Part shown: piece by piece, positions 44,200 through 51,541 of the stretch | Position numbering within the stretch: the first letter of the stretch is position 1 | Layout of the letters: every line of letters begins with the position of its first letter | Origin: DATBLE01 sp963734065 | GTDB lineage: Bacteria; Actinomycetota; Thermoleophilia; Gaiellales; Gaiellaceae | Direction: 5' to 3' | Length of the DNA: 64,000 bases | NCBI GenBank assembly: GCA_963734065.1 | Contig: CAVTFN010000004.1 | Location: forward strand, 575,854 to 639,853 | The notes under the pieces: generated by a model | Told to the model about the DNA's origin: nothing | Seen by the model: only the letters and a program-made list of their open reading frames with translations | Database searches by the model: none | Position numbers and translations under genes: made by a program

Positions 44200-45252
44200 G
44201 TGGCGAGCCTCTCAACGCCACTGATCGTGGTGGTGTTCGTGGCGGGCTCGGTGGCGACGTGGATCGCCGGTATCTTCCTGTCGAAGAGCACCGATTCGCT
44301 CGACCGGCGTTTCGGGCTCGGCGAGGCGCTCGGTGGGCTGATCCTGCTGGCGATCGCGGGGACGCTGCCCGAGATCGCGATCGTCGCCTCGGCGGCGGTC
44401 GCCGGCCACCTCGACATCGCGGTCGGGAACCTGATCGGCGGGGTCGCGATGCAGACGCTCGTGCTGGTCGTGCTCGACGCCACCTCCGGGCCGAAGCGGC
44501 CGCTCAGCTACCTGGTCGGCTCGCTGACCCCGGTGCTGGAGGCGCTGATCGTCGTCGTCTGCCTCGCCACCGTCCTCGCCGGCGCCGCGCTGCCGGCCTC
44601 GACCAGCGTCGGCGGCGTCAGCCCGACCTCGATCGCCGTCGTTCTCTTCTGGCTCGGCGGGGTGTGGATCGTCAACCGCGTGCGCACGCGGACCGACTGG
44701 ACGATCGAGATGCCGGGCAGCCGGCCCGGCCGGCGGCACGTCCGCGAGGACCACCCGCAGGAGCGGCGGCCGTACGCGAACCGGTCGACCGCGCTGGTCG
44801 TGGGCGTCTTCGCCGCAGCCGCCGGGATCACGCTCGCCGCGGGCGTCGCGCTCCAGTCGTCCGGCAACGTCCTCGCCGACCGGATGGGGCTCCAGGGCGC
44901 GATCTTCGGCGCCACCGTGCTGGCGGCGGCGACCGCGCTGCCAGAGATCTCCAGCGGGATCGCGGCCGTCCGGCTCGGCGACCATCAGCTCGCGGTCGGC
45001 GACATTCTCGGCGGCAACTCGTTCCAGCTCACCCTGTTCCTGCTCGCCGACATCCTCGCCGGCACACCGGTGATAGTCGCCGAGCGCGGCTCGGACGTCT
45101 GGCTGGGCGGCGCTGGGCTGCTGATGACCGGGATCGTAGCCACCGCCGTCATCGCCCGGCCGAAGCACACCTTCGTCCGGCTCGGGATCGATTCAATCGC
45201 ACTGATCGTCGTCTACGCGGCGGTGATCGCCCTCCTACCCCAGGTCACGTAG
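44200..45252 (+). CDS. Sodium/calcium exchanger-type cation antiporter
   Basis: The 350-residue membrane protein has two inverted alpha-repeats: GLILLAIAGTLPEIAIVASA then AVGNLIGGVAMQ, and TVLAAATALPEISSGIAAVR then AVGDILGGNSFQL. These give about ten transmembrane helices with a hydrophilic central loop (about 165-195). The motifs are those of the CaCA family, which exchanges Ca2+ or other cations for H+/Na+. The repeat residues (TLPEI/ALPEIS, GN/GD) vary from the classic GTS-PE-GNI form, so ion specificity is uncertain. Its end overlaps the convergent decarboxylase by 18 nt. Confidence 0.87.
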   Translation: MASLSTPLIVVVFVAGSVATWIAGIFLSKSTDSLDRRFGLGEALGGLILLAIAGTLPEIAIVASAAVAGHLDIAVGNLIGGVAMQTLVLVVLDATSGPKRPLSYLVGSLTPVLEALIVVVCLATVLAGAALPASTSVGGVSPTSIAVVLFWLGGVWIVNRVRTRTDWTIEMPGSRPGRRHVREDHPQERRPYANRSTALVVGVFAAAAGITLAAGVALQSSGNVLADRMGLQGAIFGATVLAAATALPEISSGIAAVRLGDHQLAVGDILGGNSFQLTLFLLADILAGTPVIVAERGSDVWLGGAGLLMTGIVATAVIARPKHTFVRLGIDSIALIVVYAAVIALLPQVT

Positions 45253-46530
45253 GAGCTCCCACGCGAGCCGCACGTCTGCCTCGGTCGTGCGGTCGCTGCC
45301 GATCGCGAGGCGGAGCACGTAGCGACCGTTCAGCTTCGTGTGCGAGATGAAGATCTCACCGCTCGCGTTCACACGCTCGAGGATCGCCGCGTTCTCCTCG
45401 TCCGACCCGTCGCGCCGGAAGCACACCGTGGAGAACGGCCGCGGCGCGCACACCTCCCACCCGGGCTCCTCGCGAACCCAGCCCTCGAACAGCTCGGCGA
45501 GGCGGATCGCCTCTCGGATGCGGCTGCGCAACCCTTCGGCTCCGTAGCAGCGCAGCACCGCCCACAGCTTCAGCGAGCGGAAGCGGCGGCCGAGCGCCGG
45601 GCCGTACTCGCTCAGGTTGAGCACGTCCTCGTCGGTCGTGCGCAGGAACTCGGGGACGAGCGAGAAGGCGTTGCGAAACTCGTCGGGGCGACTCGTCCAA
45701 AGCAGCGAGCAGTCCATCGGGACGTACATCCATTTATGTGGGTTGATCGTCAGCGAATCGGCACGGTCGACGCCCGCGAACGCCCAGCGGAGCTCTGGAC
45801 AGACCATCGCCGAGCCGGCGTAGGCAGCGTCGACGTGGAGCCAGGCGCCGGCGGCCTCGCAGCGGTCGGCGATCGCCGCAACGGGGTCGACCGACGTAGT
45901 GGAGGTCGTGCCGACGGTGGCGACGACCGCGGCGACGTCGTCGAGCTCGAGCAGGTCGGCGCGCATCCGGAAGGCCTCGTCGGCGGGGATCTTGCGCAGG
46001 TCCATGCCGAGCATCCGAGCGGCCTTGTCGGCGGCGGAATGGGCGTGCTCGGAGCAGACGACGACGTTGCGCCCCGTCGTGCGCCGCGCGGCGATCAGGG
46101 CGGCCAGGGTCGACGTCGACGCGGTGTCCTCGATGTGGCCGTGCCAGCCGGCCGGCAACCCGAGCAGCTGCGCCACCCAGTCGCAGACCGTGAGCTCGAG
46201 CTCGGTCGAGGCCGGGGCCGTCCGCCAGAGGAAGCCGACCGAGTTCAGCGTCGCGGCCAGCAGCTCCGCCAGGATTCCGGGCTCCGAGCCCGTGGCCGCG
46301 AAGTAGGCGAAGAACCGCGGGTGCTGCCAGTGCGTCACGCCCGGGAGGAGGACCTCGTCGAGGTCGCGCAGCACGGCCTCGAACGACTCGGGCTCCTCCG
46401 GCGGCGACTGCGGCAGGCGCGCGCGGATCTCGCCGGGCTTGACCTGCGCGAGCACCGGGAGCTCAGCCACCCGCTCGAGGTAGTCCGCGGCCCAGTCGAC
46501 CGCACGATGTCCGTCGTCCCGGAACGTCAT
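45235..46530 (-). CDS. PLP-dependent group II (aromatic-L-amino-acid-type) decarboxylase
   Basis: The protein has 431 residues from MTFRDDGHRAVDWAADYLER. It shows the typical N-terminus HWQHPRFFAYFAATGSEPGI, the cofactor Asp/Ala in WLHVDAAYAGSAMVCPELRW, and the Schiff-base Lys in SLTINPHKWMYVPMDCSLLW. The order and length match aromatic amino acid decarboxylases (Phe/Tyr/Trp/DOPA). The substrate cannot be assigned by eye. It lies downstream of polX on the same strand across a 235-bp gap that holds GGGACTGTCCC palindromes. Confidence 0.9.
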   Translation of the reverse strand: MTFRDDGHRAVDWAADYLERVAELPVLAQVKPGEIRARLPQSPPEEPESFEAVLRDLDEVLLPGVTHWQHPRFFAYFAATGSEPGILAELLAATLNSVGFLWRTAPASTELELTVCDWVAQLLGLPAGWHGHIEDTASTSTLAALIAARRTTGRNVVVCSEHAHSAADKAARMLGMDLRKIPADEAFRMRADLLELDDVAAVVATVGTTSTTSVDPVAAIADRCEAAGAWLHVDAAYAGSAMVCPELRWAFAGVDRADSLTINPHKWMYVPMDCSLLWTSRPDEFRNAFSLVPEFLRTTDEDVLNLSEYGPALGRRFRSLKLWAVLRCYGAEGLRSRIREAIRLAELFEGWVREEPGWEVCAPRPFSTVCFRRDGSDEENAAILERVNASGEIFISHTKLNGRYVLRLAIGSDRTTEADVRLAWELLRDLG

Positions 46531-46554
46531 CCGGCACGGCCCTTTCGGCGGAGC

Positions 46555-46750
46555 CCCGGGGACAGTCCTCCTGCCACGGCCGAAACGGACGTGCCGACTG
46601 GCCGCGAACGGCTCGCCCATGCCGAATCCGGCGATCGCCGCGCGTCTCGACCGGAAGACCACGGCGAGGCCGCCCGCCGCTCGTTTCCGGCCCATTTGCA
46701 GCGGAATCGCGGAGCGAACGGTTCTTCCCGGGGACTGTCCCCCGGAATCG
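46555..46750. repeat. GGGACTGTCCC-type palindromes between PolX and the decarboxylase
   Basis: CGGGGACAGTCCTCC lies near 46557 and CCGGGGACTGTCCCCCGG near 46733-46750. They sit at the two edges of a gene-free stretch of 235 bp, in the same family as those at 43.58 kb. Confidence 0.7.
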
Positions 46751-46765
46751 GCCGCAGAAGACAGG

Positions 46766-48460
46766 TCATTTCTTGACCCTCGACCACGGGCGGGTGTTGA
46801 CGATCTGCTCTTTGGTCAGCCAGGCGCGGCGGGCCTGGCCGATCCCCAGCGTCGCGTAGCCGAGCGCGCCGACCGAGTGCGCATCGGTCGAGACGACGAT
46901 GCGGACGCCGCGCTCGCCGGCGAGCCTGGCATCGGCGTCGCGGAGGTCGAGCCGGTCGGGTTGCGAGTTGATCTCGACCGCCGTCCCGGTCTCCAGCGCC
47001 TTCGCGAACACCCGCTCGAGGTCGACATCCATCGGCGCACGCTTGTTGATCCTGCGGCCGGTCAGATGGCCGATCACATCGACGTGCGGGTTCTCCATCG
47101 CCGCCAGCACGCGCTCCGTGGGCGTCGTCGAGAAGGCTGCGTGGATCGACGCGACCACCCAGTCGAGGCTCGCGAGCGTCTCGTCCGGGACGTCCAGCGT
47201 GCCGTTCGCGCGGATGTTCACTTCGACCCCGTGCAGGATCCGGAACGGCTTCAGCCGCTCGTTCAGCGCAGTCAGCTCCTCTGCCTGCGCCTCCAGCCGT
47301 CCGTCCCGCAGGTAGTGCGAGTGGTCGGTGACCGCGAGGTACGAGTAGCCGCGCGCCTTCGCCGCGAGCGCCATCTCCTCCATCGTGTTCTTCCCGTCCG
47401 AGGACCACGTCGTGTGCGAGTGCAGGTCGCCGCGCAGGTCGCTCTCCTCGACCAGCTCCGGAAGCTCCCCGCGCCGGGCCGCCTCGAGCTCACCGGCGGC
47501 CTCGCGCAGCTCCGGCGGGACGAACTGGTACCCGAGCCACTCGTACAGCTCCTCCTCCGACGTGAACGTGTACACCTCGCCCGAATCGACCTCGGTGATG
47601 CCGTACTCGGAGATCGACAGCCCCCGCCGCTGCGCCTCCTCTCGCATCGCCACGTTGTGACCCTTCGAGCCGGTGAAATGCTGGAGCAGGTTCCCGTAGC
47701 ACTCGGGCGGCACCACCCGCAGGTCGAAGCGCAGGCCCTCGTGCGAGATCACCGTCGCCTTCGTGCCGCCCTTGGCTGCGACTTCCGAGACCCAGTCGAG
47801 GCCGGTGAACGCGTCGATCAGCGCCTTCGCGTCAGTGGCGGTGGCGATGATGTCGAGATCACGGAACGTCTCGCGCCGGCGGCGCACGCTCCCCGCCTCC
47901 GACACCTGCTCGGCGGCCGGGTGGGCGCGCAGCGTCTCGACCGCGCCGAGCACCGCAGGCAGTCCCTGGCCGAGCAGCGGCCGCGACGGCGTCTTCGGCT
48001 TCGCGCGCTCCTTCAGCGCCTTGAGGACGTTCTCCTCGACCTTCGGGCCGAGACCGGTCAGCGTGCGCAGCCGTTGCTGCTCGGCCGCCTCCTGCAGGCC
48101 GGCGAGCGTGGTCACGTCGAGCTCCAGCCAGATCCGCCGCGCCGTCTTCGGCCCGAGCCCGGGCAGCCGCATGAAGGCGACTACGTCGGGCGGGATCCGT
48201 TCGCGCCGCTTCGTCAGCGCCTCGATCTCGCCCTTCTCGACGATCTGGACGATCTTCTCCTCGATCGTCTTCCCGATCCCCTGGAGCTCCTTCGCCTTGC
48301 CGTCGAGCGCAAGCTGCGCGATCGAGCCGCCGGCCTCGCCGATCCGCTGCGCCGCGCGGCGGTAGGCGAGCACCCGGAACGCCTCGGTGCCCTCGAGCTC
48401 GAGCATGTCGGCGAGCAGCTCGATCTGCTCGATCACCTCTGCGTTCCTCGGCAGCGCCAC
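46766..48460 (-). CDS. polX: Family X DNA polymerase with C-terminal PHP domain
   Basis: The start is set at the GTG giving MALPRNAEVIEQIELLADML, because TATGAT lies 7 nt upstream and this is the usual PolX N-terminus; an ATG 12 nt earlier is the alternative. The 564-residue enzyme has helix-hairpin-helix motifs (LQGIGKTIEEKIVQIVEKGE, LPGLGPKTARRIW, LTGLGPKVEENVL), the polymerase active site GSVRRRRETFRDLDIIATA, and a PHP exonuclease/phosphoesterase domain (DLHSHTTWSSDGKNTMEEMA, AVTDHSHYLRDGR, STDAHSVGALGYATLGI). Bacterial PolX acts in base-excision and gap-filling repair. Confidence 0.93.
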   Translation of the reverse strand: MALPRNAEVIEQIELLADMLELEGTEAFRVLAYRRAAQRIGEAGGSIAQLALDGKAKELQGIGKTIEEKIVQIVEKGEIEALTKRRERIPPDVVAFMRLPGLGPKTARRIWLELDVTTLAGLQEAAEQQRLRTLTGLGPKVEENVLKALKERAKPKTPSRPLLGQGLPAVLGAVETLRAHPAAEQVSEAGSVRRRRETFRDLDIIATATDAKALIDAFTGLDWVSEVAAKGGTKATVISHEGLRFDLRVVPPECYGNLLQHFTGSKGHNVAMREEAQRRGLSISEYGITEVDSGEVYTFTSEEELYEWLGYQFVPPELREAAGELEAARRGELPELVEESDLRGDLHSHTTWSSDGKNTMEEMALAAKARGYSYLAVTDHSHYLRDGRLEAQAEELTALNERLKPFRILHGVEVNIRANGTLDVPDETLASLDWVVASIHAAFSTTPTERVLAAMENPHVDVIGHLTGRRINKRAPMDVDLERVFAKALETGTAVEINSQPDRLDLRDADARLAGERGVRIVVSTDAHSVGALGYATLGIGQARRAWLTKEQIVNTRPWSRVKK

Positions 48461-48467
48461 TGTCGCG

Positions 48468-48473
48468 ATCATA
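48468..48473. promoter_or_regulatory. Shared divergent -10 between polX and the glycosyltransferase
   Basis: ATCATA reads TATGAT on the minus strand, 7 nt before the polX GTG. On the plus strand it lies 6 nt before the glycosyltransferase GTG (48480). The two genes start about 20 bp apart. Confidence 0.5.
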
Positions 48474-48479
48474 GGCCGC

Positions 48480-49205
48480 GTGCCGAAAGCAACCGTCTGC
48501 CTCCCCACCTACGACGAGCGCGAGAACCTCGGCCCGATGGTGGCCGCGCTGCTCGAGAGGCTCGGCCCAGACGACACGATCCTCGTGATCGACGACGGCT
48601 CCCCGGACGGCACCGGCGAGCTTGCCGACCGGATCGCCGCCGAGCACGCGGGGCGGGTCGCGGTGCTCCACCGCCCGGTCAAGGAGGGCCTCGGCCAAGC
48701 GTACCTGGCCGGCTTCCGCCGCGCGCTCGACGACGGCGCCGAGCTCGTGCTCGAGATGGACTGCGATTTCTCGCACGATCCCGCCGACGTCCCGCGGCTG
48801 ATCGAGGCCGCCGCGGACGCCGACCTCGTGCTCGGCTCGCGCTACGTCGACGGCGGCCGCGTCGAGAACTGGGGCGCCGGCCGGCGCTTCGTCTCGCGGG
48901 CCGGCTCCCTGTACGCGCAGACGCTGCTCGCCACCCACATCCGCGACCTGACCGGCGGCTTCAAGTGCTACCGCCGCGAGGTGCTCGAGCGCATCGACCT
49001 CGACGCCGTCTCCTCGCGCGGCTACGCGTTCCAGATCGAGACCACCTACCGCGCGCTGCGGGCCGGCTTCCGCGTCGTCGAGATCCCGATCGCCTTCACC
49101 GACCGCGAGACGGGCACGTCGAAGATGAGCCGCTCGATCGTCCTGGAGGCGATCTGGCGCGTTCCCTACCTCGGGCTCCAGGCCCTGACCGGACGTCTAC
49201 GCTGA
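48480..49205 (+). CDS. Dolichol-phosphate-mannose synthase-like GT2 glycosyltransferase
   Basis: The 241-residue protein begins (V)PKATVCLPTYDERENLGPM. It has the GT2 motifs VIDDGSPDGTGELADRIAAE, EMDCDFSHDPADVPRLIEAA (D-x-D region) and LTGGFKCYRREVLERIDL. It lacks C-terminal transmembrane helices, like actinobacterial Ppm1 catalytic domains. It transfers a sugar, probably mannose, from GDP-mannose to polyprenyl phosphate for extracytoplasmic glycosylation. Only 5 nt separate its stop from the thioredoxin start. Confidence 0.9.
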   Translation: MPKATVCLPTYDERENLGPMVAALLERLGPDDTILVIDDGSPDGTGELADRIAAEHAGRVAVLHRPVKEGLGQAYLAGFRRALDDGAELVLEMDCDFSHDPADVPRLIEAAADADLVLGSRYVDGGRVENWGAGRRFVSRAGSLYAQTLLATHIRDLTGGFKCYRREVLERIDLDAVSSRGYAFQIETTYRALRAGFRVVEIPIAFTDRETGTSKMSRSIVLEAIWRVPYLGLQALTGRLR

Positions 49206-49210
49206 CCGGC

Positions 49211-49546
49211 GTGGTCGAGGTGACCGACGCGACCTTCGCCGCCGACGTGCTCGCGGCGGAGCGCCCCGTGGTGGTCGACTTCTGGGCGCCCTGGTGCGGG
49301 CCGTGCAAGGCGGTCGGGCGGGCGCTCGAGGAGCTGGAAGCCGAGCACGGCGGCCGGGTCGGATTCGTGACGGTCAACATCGACGAGCACCCGCACAGCG
49401 CAGCCGACCACGGGGTTCTGTCCCTGCCGACGGTGATCCTCTTCCAGAACGGAACGGCACAGCGGACCGTGGTGGGCGCGCGCTCTCGCGGTCACTTCGA
49501 GAAGCAGTTCGGCCCCTGGCTAGGGTCGGACCCCGAAGAGGTCTAG
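49211..49546 (+). CDS. trx: Thioredoxin
   Basis: The 111-residue protein has the active site VVDFWAPWCGPCKAVGRALE (CGPC), the cis-Pro in SLPTVILFQNGTA, and the thioredoxin fold throughout. GTG start: TACGCT is 7 nt upstream. The C-terminal residues GSDPEEV are encoded by a GGGTCGGACCCC palindromic repeat, and the stop TAG lies in it. It overlaps the convergent thiL end by 4 nt. It reduces protein disulfides. Confidence 0.93.
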   Translation: MVEVTDATFAADVLAAERPVVVDFWAPWCGPCKAVGRALEELEAEHGGRVGFVTVNIDEHPHSAADHGVLSLPTVILFQNGTAQRTVVGARSRGHFEKQFGPWLGSDPEEV

Positions 49547-50376
49547 TCCCGACGAGACGGGTGGAAATGCTCGAAGCCGCCGAGGTCGACCCGGCAGCCG
49601 CCGACGAGCAGCTCGACGCCCTCACCTTCCTCGCAGCGGCCGATCTCCGTGAAGCCGGCGATTGCTTCCGGGAGCGCGGCAAGCAGCTCGTAGTCCTCGC
49701 CGAAGCCGAGGTCGTCGAGCTCGGCGCCGTCCGCAAACGGGACCCGCTCGAGGTCGATGACGAGGCGGCAGCCGGAGCGGCCGGCGATGTGACCGGCGTC
49801 GCGGGCTAGGCCGTCGGAGAGGTCGAGCATGGCGTGCGCGGTGGCCGCGAGCTCTCTCCCCTCCCGCAGGCGGAGAGGCGGCCGCGCGTACCGCTCGGCT
49901 CGGAAGGCAACTCCGCCCGCGCCGAGCGGGCCGGTCACGACGAGGACGTCGCCGGGCCGTGCGCCCGCCCTGCCCGGTACGCGGTCGGAGCGGCCGATCG
50001 CCGTCACGCTCAGCATGAGCAGGTCGGCGGAGGTCGTGTCGCCGCCGATCACTGGCACGCCTGCCTCGCCGAGGCCCTCGTACAGCTCCACTACGTCGGC
50101 GACGGCCGTCTCGGAGGGCGCCGCCAGCGTGACCACGAGCCCTTCGGGCTCCGCGCCGGACGCCGCCAGGTCGCTGAGGTTGACCGCAGCTGCCCGAAAG
50201 CCGAGGTCGCGGCACGAGATCCAGTCGAGGCGGAAGTGGACGCCCTCGACCAGGGCGTCCTGTGTGACGACCCATCCGCCCGACAGCTGGGCGGCGTCGT
50301 TCTCGATGTTGACCGCGAGGCCGCGCCGCTCGAGCTCGGCGAGCAGGCCGAGCTCACCGACGTCACCCAGCCGCAC
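49543..50376 (-). CDS. thiL: Thiamine-monophosphate kinase
   Basis: The 277-residue protein has a GTG start overlapping the thiD 3' end. It starts MRLGDVGELGLLAELERRGL and shows the ThiL metal/ATP motifs ENDAAQL, VVTQDALVEGVHFRLDWISC, AVNLSDLAASGAEPEGLVVT, VIGGDTTSADLLMLSVTAIG and AHAMLDLSDGLARDAGHIAG. The motif normally reads GDDAA; here it is ENDAA, a small change at the first position. It phosphorylates thiamine monophosphate to thiamine diphosphate, the cofactor of the PFOR at 12-16 kb. It is slightly shorter than the usual 310-330 residues. Confidence 0.9.
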   Translation of the reverse strand: MRLGDVGELGLLAELERRGLAVNIENDAAQLSGGWVVTQDALVEGVHFRLDWISCRDLGFRAAAVNLSDLAASGAEPEGLVVTLAAPSETAVADVVELYEGLGEAGVPVIGGDTTSADLLMLSVTAIGRSDRVPGRAGARPGDVLVVTGPLGAGGVAFRAERYARPPLRLREGRELAATAHAMLDLSDGLARDAGHIAGRSGCRLVIDLERVPFADGAELDDLGFGEDYELLAALPEAIAGFTEIGRCEEGEGVELLVGGCRVDLGGFEHFHPSRRD

Positions 50377-51154
50377 GGATCCCCAGCACGTCGACGGGCC
50401 CGTCGCCGGCGCCGATCTCGTCCAGCCCCTGCTCGACCGCCCGGCTCGCGGCGGCAGCGGCCGCACGGGCGGCCTCCTCCAGGGACAGTCCCCTGGCCAG
50501 GGCCGCAGCGAGCGTGGCCGAATGGGTGCAGCCGGCACCGTGGGTGGCGGCGACGTCATGGTGCTCGACCGGGATCTCGACGTGCTCGCGGCCGTCGAAG
50601 AGGTGGTCGACCGACTCGTCGGCGTGTCCGCCGGTGACGACCACGGCGCGAGCTCCGAGAGCGTGGACTCGCTCCGAGAGCAGTGACAGGCTCAAGCCTG
50701 TCACTGCAGTGAGCGCCTGGGCCTCCAGCAGGTTCGGAGTGACCACCGTCGCCAGCGGGAAGAGCCGCTCGACCAGCGCCTCCACCGCGTCGTCTCGGAG
50801 CAGCCGCGCCCCCGAGCTCGCGACCATCACCGGGTCGACGACGAGCGGGACCGGGTGGTCGGCGAGGAAATCGGCGACCGTCTCGATCACGGCCGCCGAG
50901 AACAGCATCCCGGTCTTGGCCGCATCCACGCCGATGTCCGAGAAAACGGCGTCGAGCTGCGCCCGAACGAACTCCGGCGGCACCTCGAGCACGTCCGTCA
51001 CCCCGACCGTGTTCTGCGCGGTCAGGGCGACGATCGCGGTCATGCCGTAGCACCTCGCCGCAGCAAAGGCCTTCAGATCGGCCTGGATCCCCGCTCCGCC
51101 CCCCGAGTCGGAGCCGGCGATCGTCAGGCACCGCGGAACCGGCGAGTCGGTCAT
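50363..51154 (-). CDS. thiD: Hydroxymethylpyrimidine/phosphomethylpyrimidine kinase
   Basis: The 263-residue ribokinase-fold enzyme begins MTDSPVPRCLTIAGSDSGGG, with AGIQADLKAFAAARCYGMTA and the C-terminal anion hole DVAATHGAGCTHSATLAAAL (here THGAGC in place of the usual GTGC). The segment ALTAVTGLSLSLLSERVHAL is encoded by a perfect palindrome, see 50681-50706. It makes HMP-PP for thiamine. Coupled to thiL, it forms a two-gene thiamine operon. Confidence 0.9.
   Translation of the reverse strand: MTDSPVPRCLTIAGSDSGGGAGIQADLKAFAAARCYGMTAIVALTAQNTVGVTDVLEVPPEFVRAQLDAVFSDIGVDAAKTGMLFSAAVIETVADFLADHPVPLVVDPVMVASSGARLLRDDAVEALVERLFPLATVVTPNLLEAQALTAVTGLSLSLLSERVHALGARAVVVTGGHADESVDHLFDGREHVEIPVEHHDVAATHGAGCTHSATLAAALARGLSLEEAARAAAAAASRAVEQGLDEIGAGDGPVDVLGIRAAG
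50681..50706 (-). repeat. Perfect 11-bp inverted repeat inside thiD
   Basis: CAGTGACAGGC - TCAA - GCCTGTCACTG, complementary arms with a 4-nt loop, in frame within thiD. It has the same build (4-nt loop, in frame) as the repeat at 22668-22697. Confidence 0.85.
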
Positions 51155-51200
51155 CTCCGGCTAGCATCGTGTCACGGTCACCGCTTTCCGTGGAGGTGGG

Positions 51201-51497
51201 ATGGGAACGCCGTTCACGCACACGACCTGGCAGGTGAAGCCCGGCCTCGAGGACGAGTTCGTCGAGCGCTGGCGCGAATGGGCCGAGTGGAGCCACCGGC
51301 AAGGGCTCCGGGCTCACGCGCGGCTGCTGCGCGACGTGGAGAGCACGGGCACGTTCGTCAGCTTCGGACCGTGGGAGACGGTCGCCGCGGTCCGGATGTG
51401 GCGCGGCGAGTCGGGCTACCACGAGCGGGTGGCGCGGCTCCAGGAGCTCGTGGAGCACTTCGAGCCGCGAACGCTCGAGCAGGTCGCCGAGATCTAG
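51201..51497 (+). CDS. Antibiotic-biosynthesis-monooxygenase-like (ABM fold) small protein
   Basis: The 98-residue protein is a ferredoxin-like fold dimer type: FTHTTWQVKPGLEDEFVERW, AHARLLRDVESTGTFVSFGP, WETVAAVRMWRGESGYHERV. ABM-fold proteins include small monooxygenases and many of unknown role. GGAGGTGG directly precedes the ATG. It is transcribed divergently from thiD. Confidence 0.75.
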   Translation: MGTPFTHTTWQVKPGLEDEFVERWREWAEWSHRQGLRAHARLLRDVESTGTFVSFGPWETVAAVRMWRGESGYHERVARLQELVEHFEPRTLEQVAEI

Positions 51498-51541
51498 CCA
51501 TTCCCTGCGGGAATAGCTAGAGGCCCGGCTACGCTCGACGG

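Noticed and set aside
46619..49546. 975-codon plus-strand frame that ends as thioredoxin
   Set aside because: Only the last 111 codons are real. The rest is antisense to PolX or out of frame with the glycosyltransferase. The leaderless TACGCT box fixes the true start at 49211.
50478..50500. GGGACAGTCCCCT in thiD as another inserted palindrome
   Set aside because: It encodes ARGLSLEEA, which is normal ThiD sequence at this position, so I treat the match as chance.
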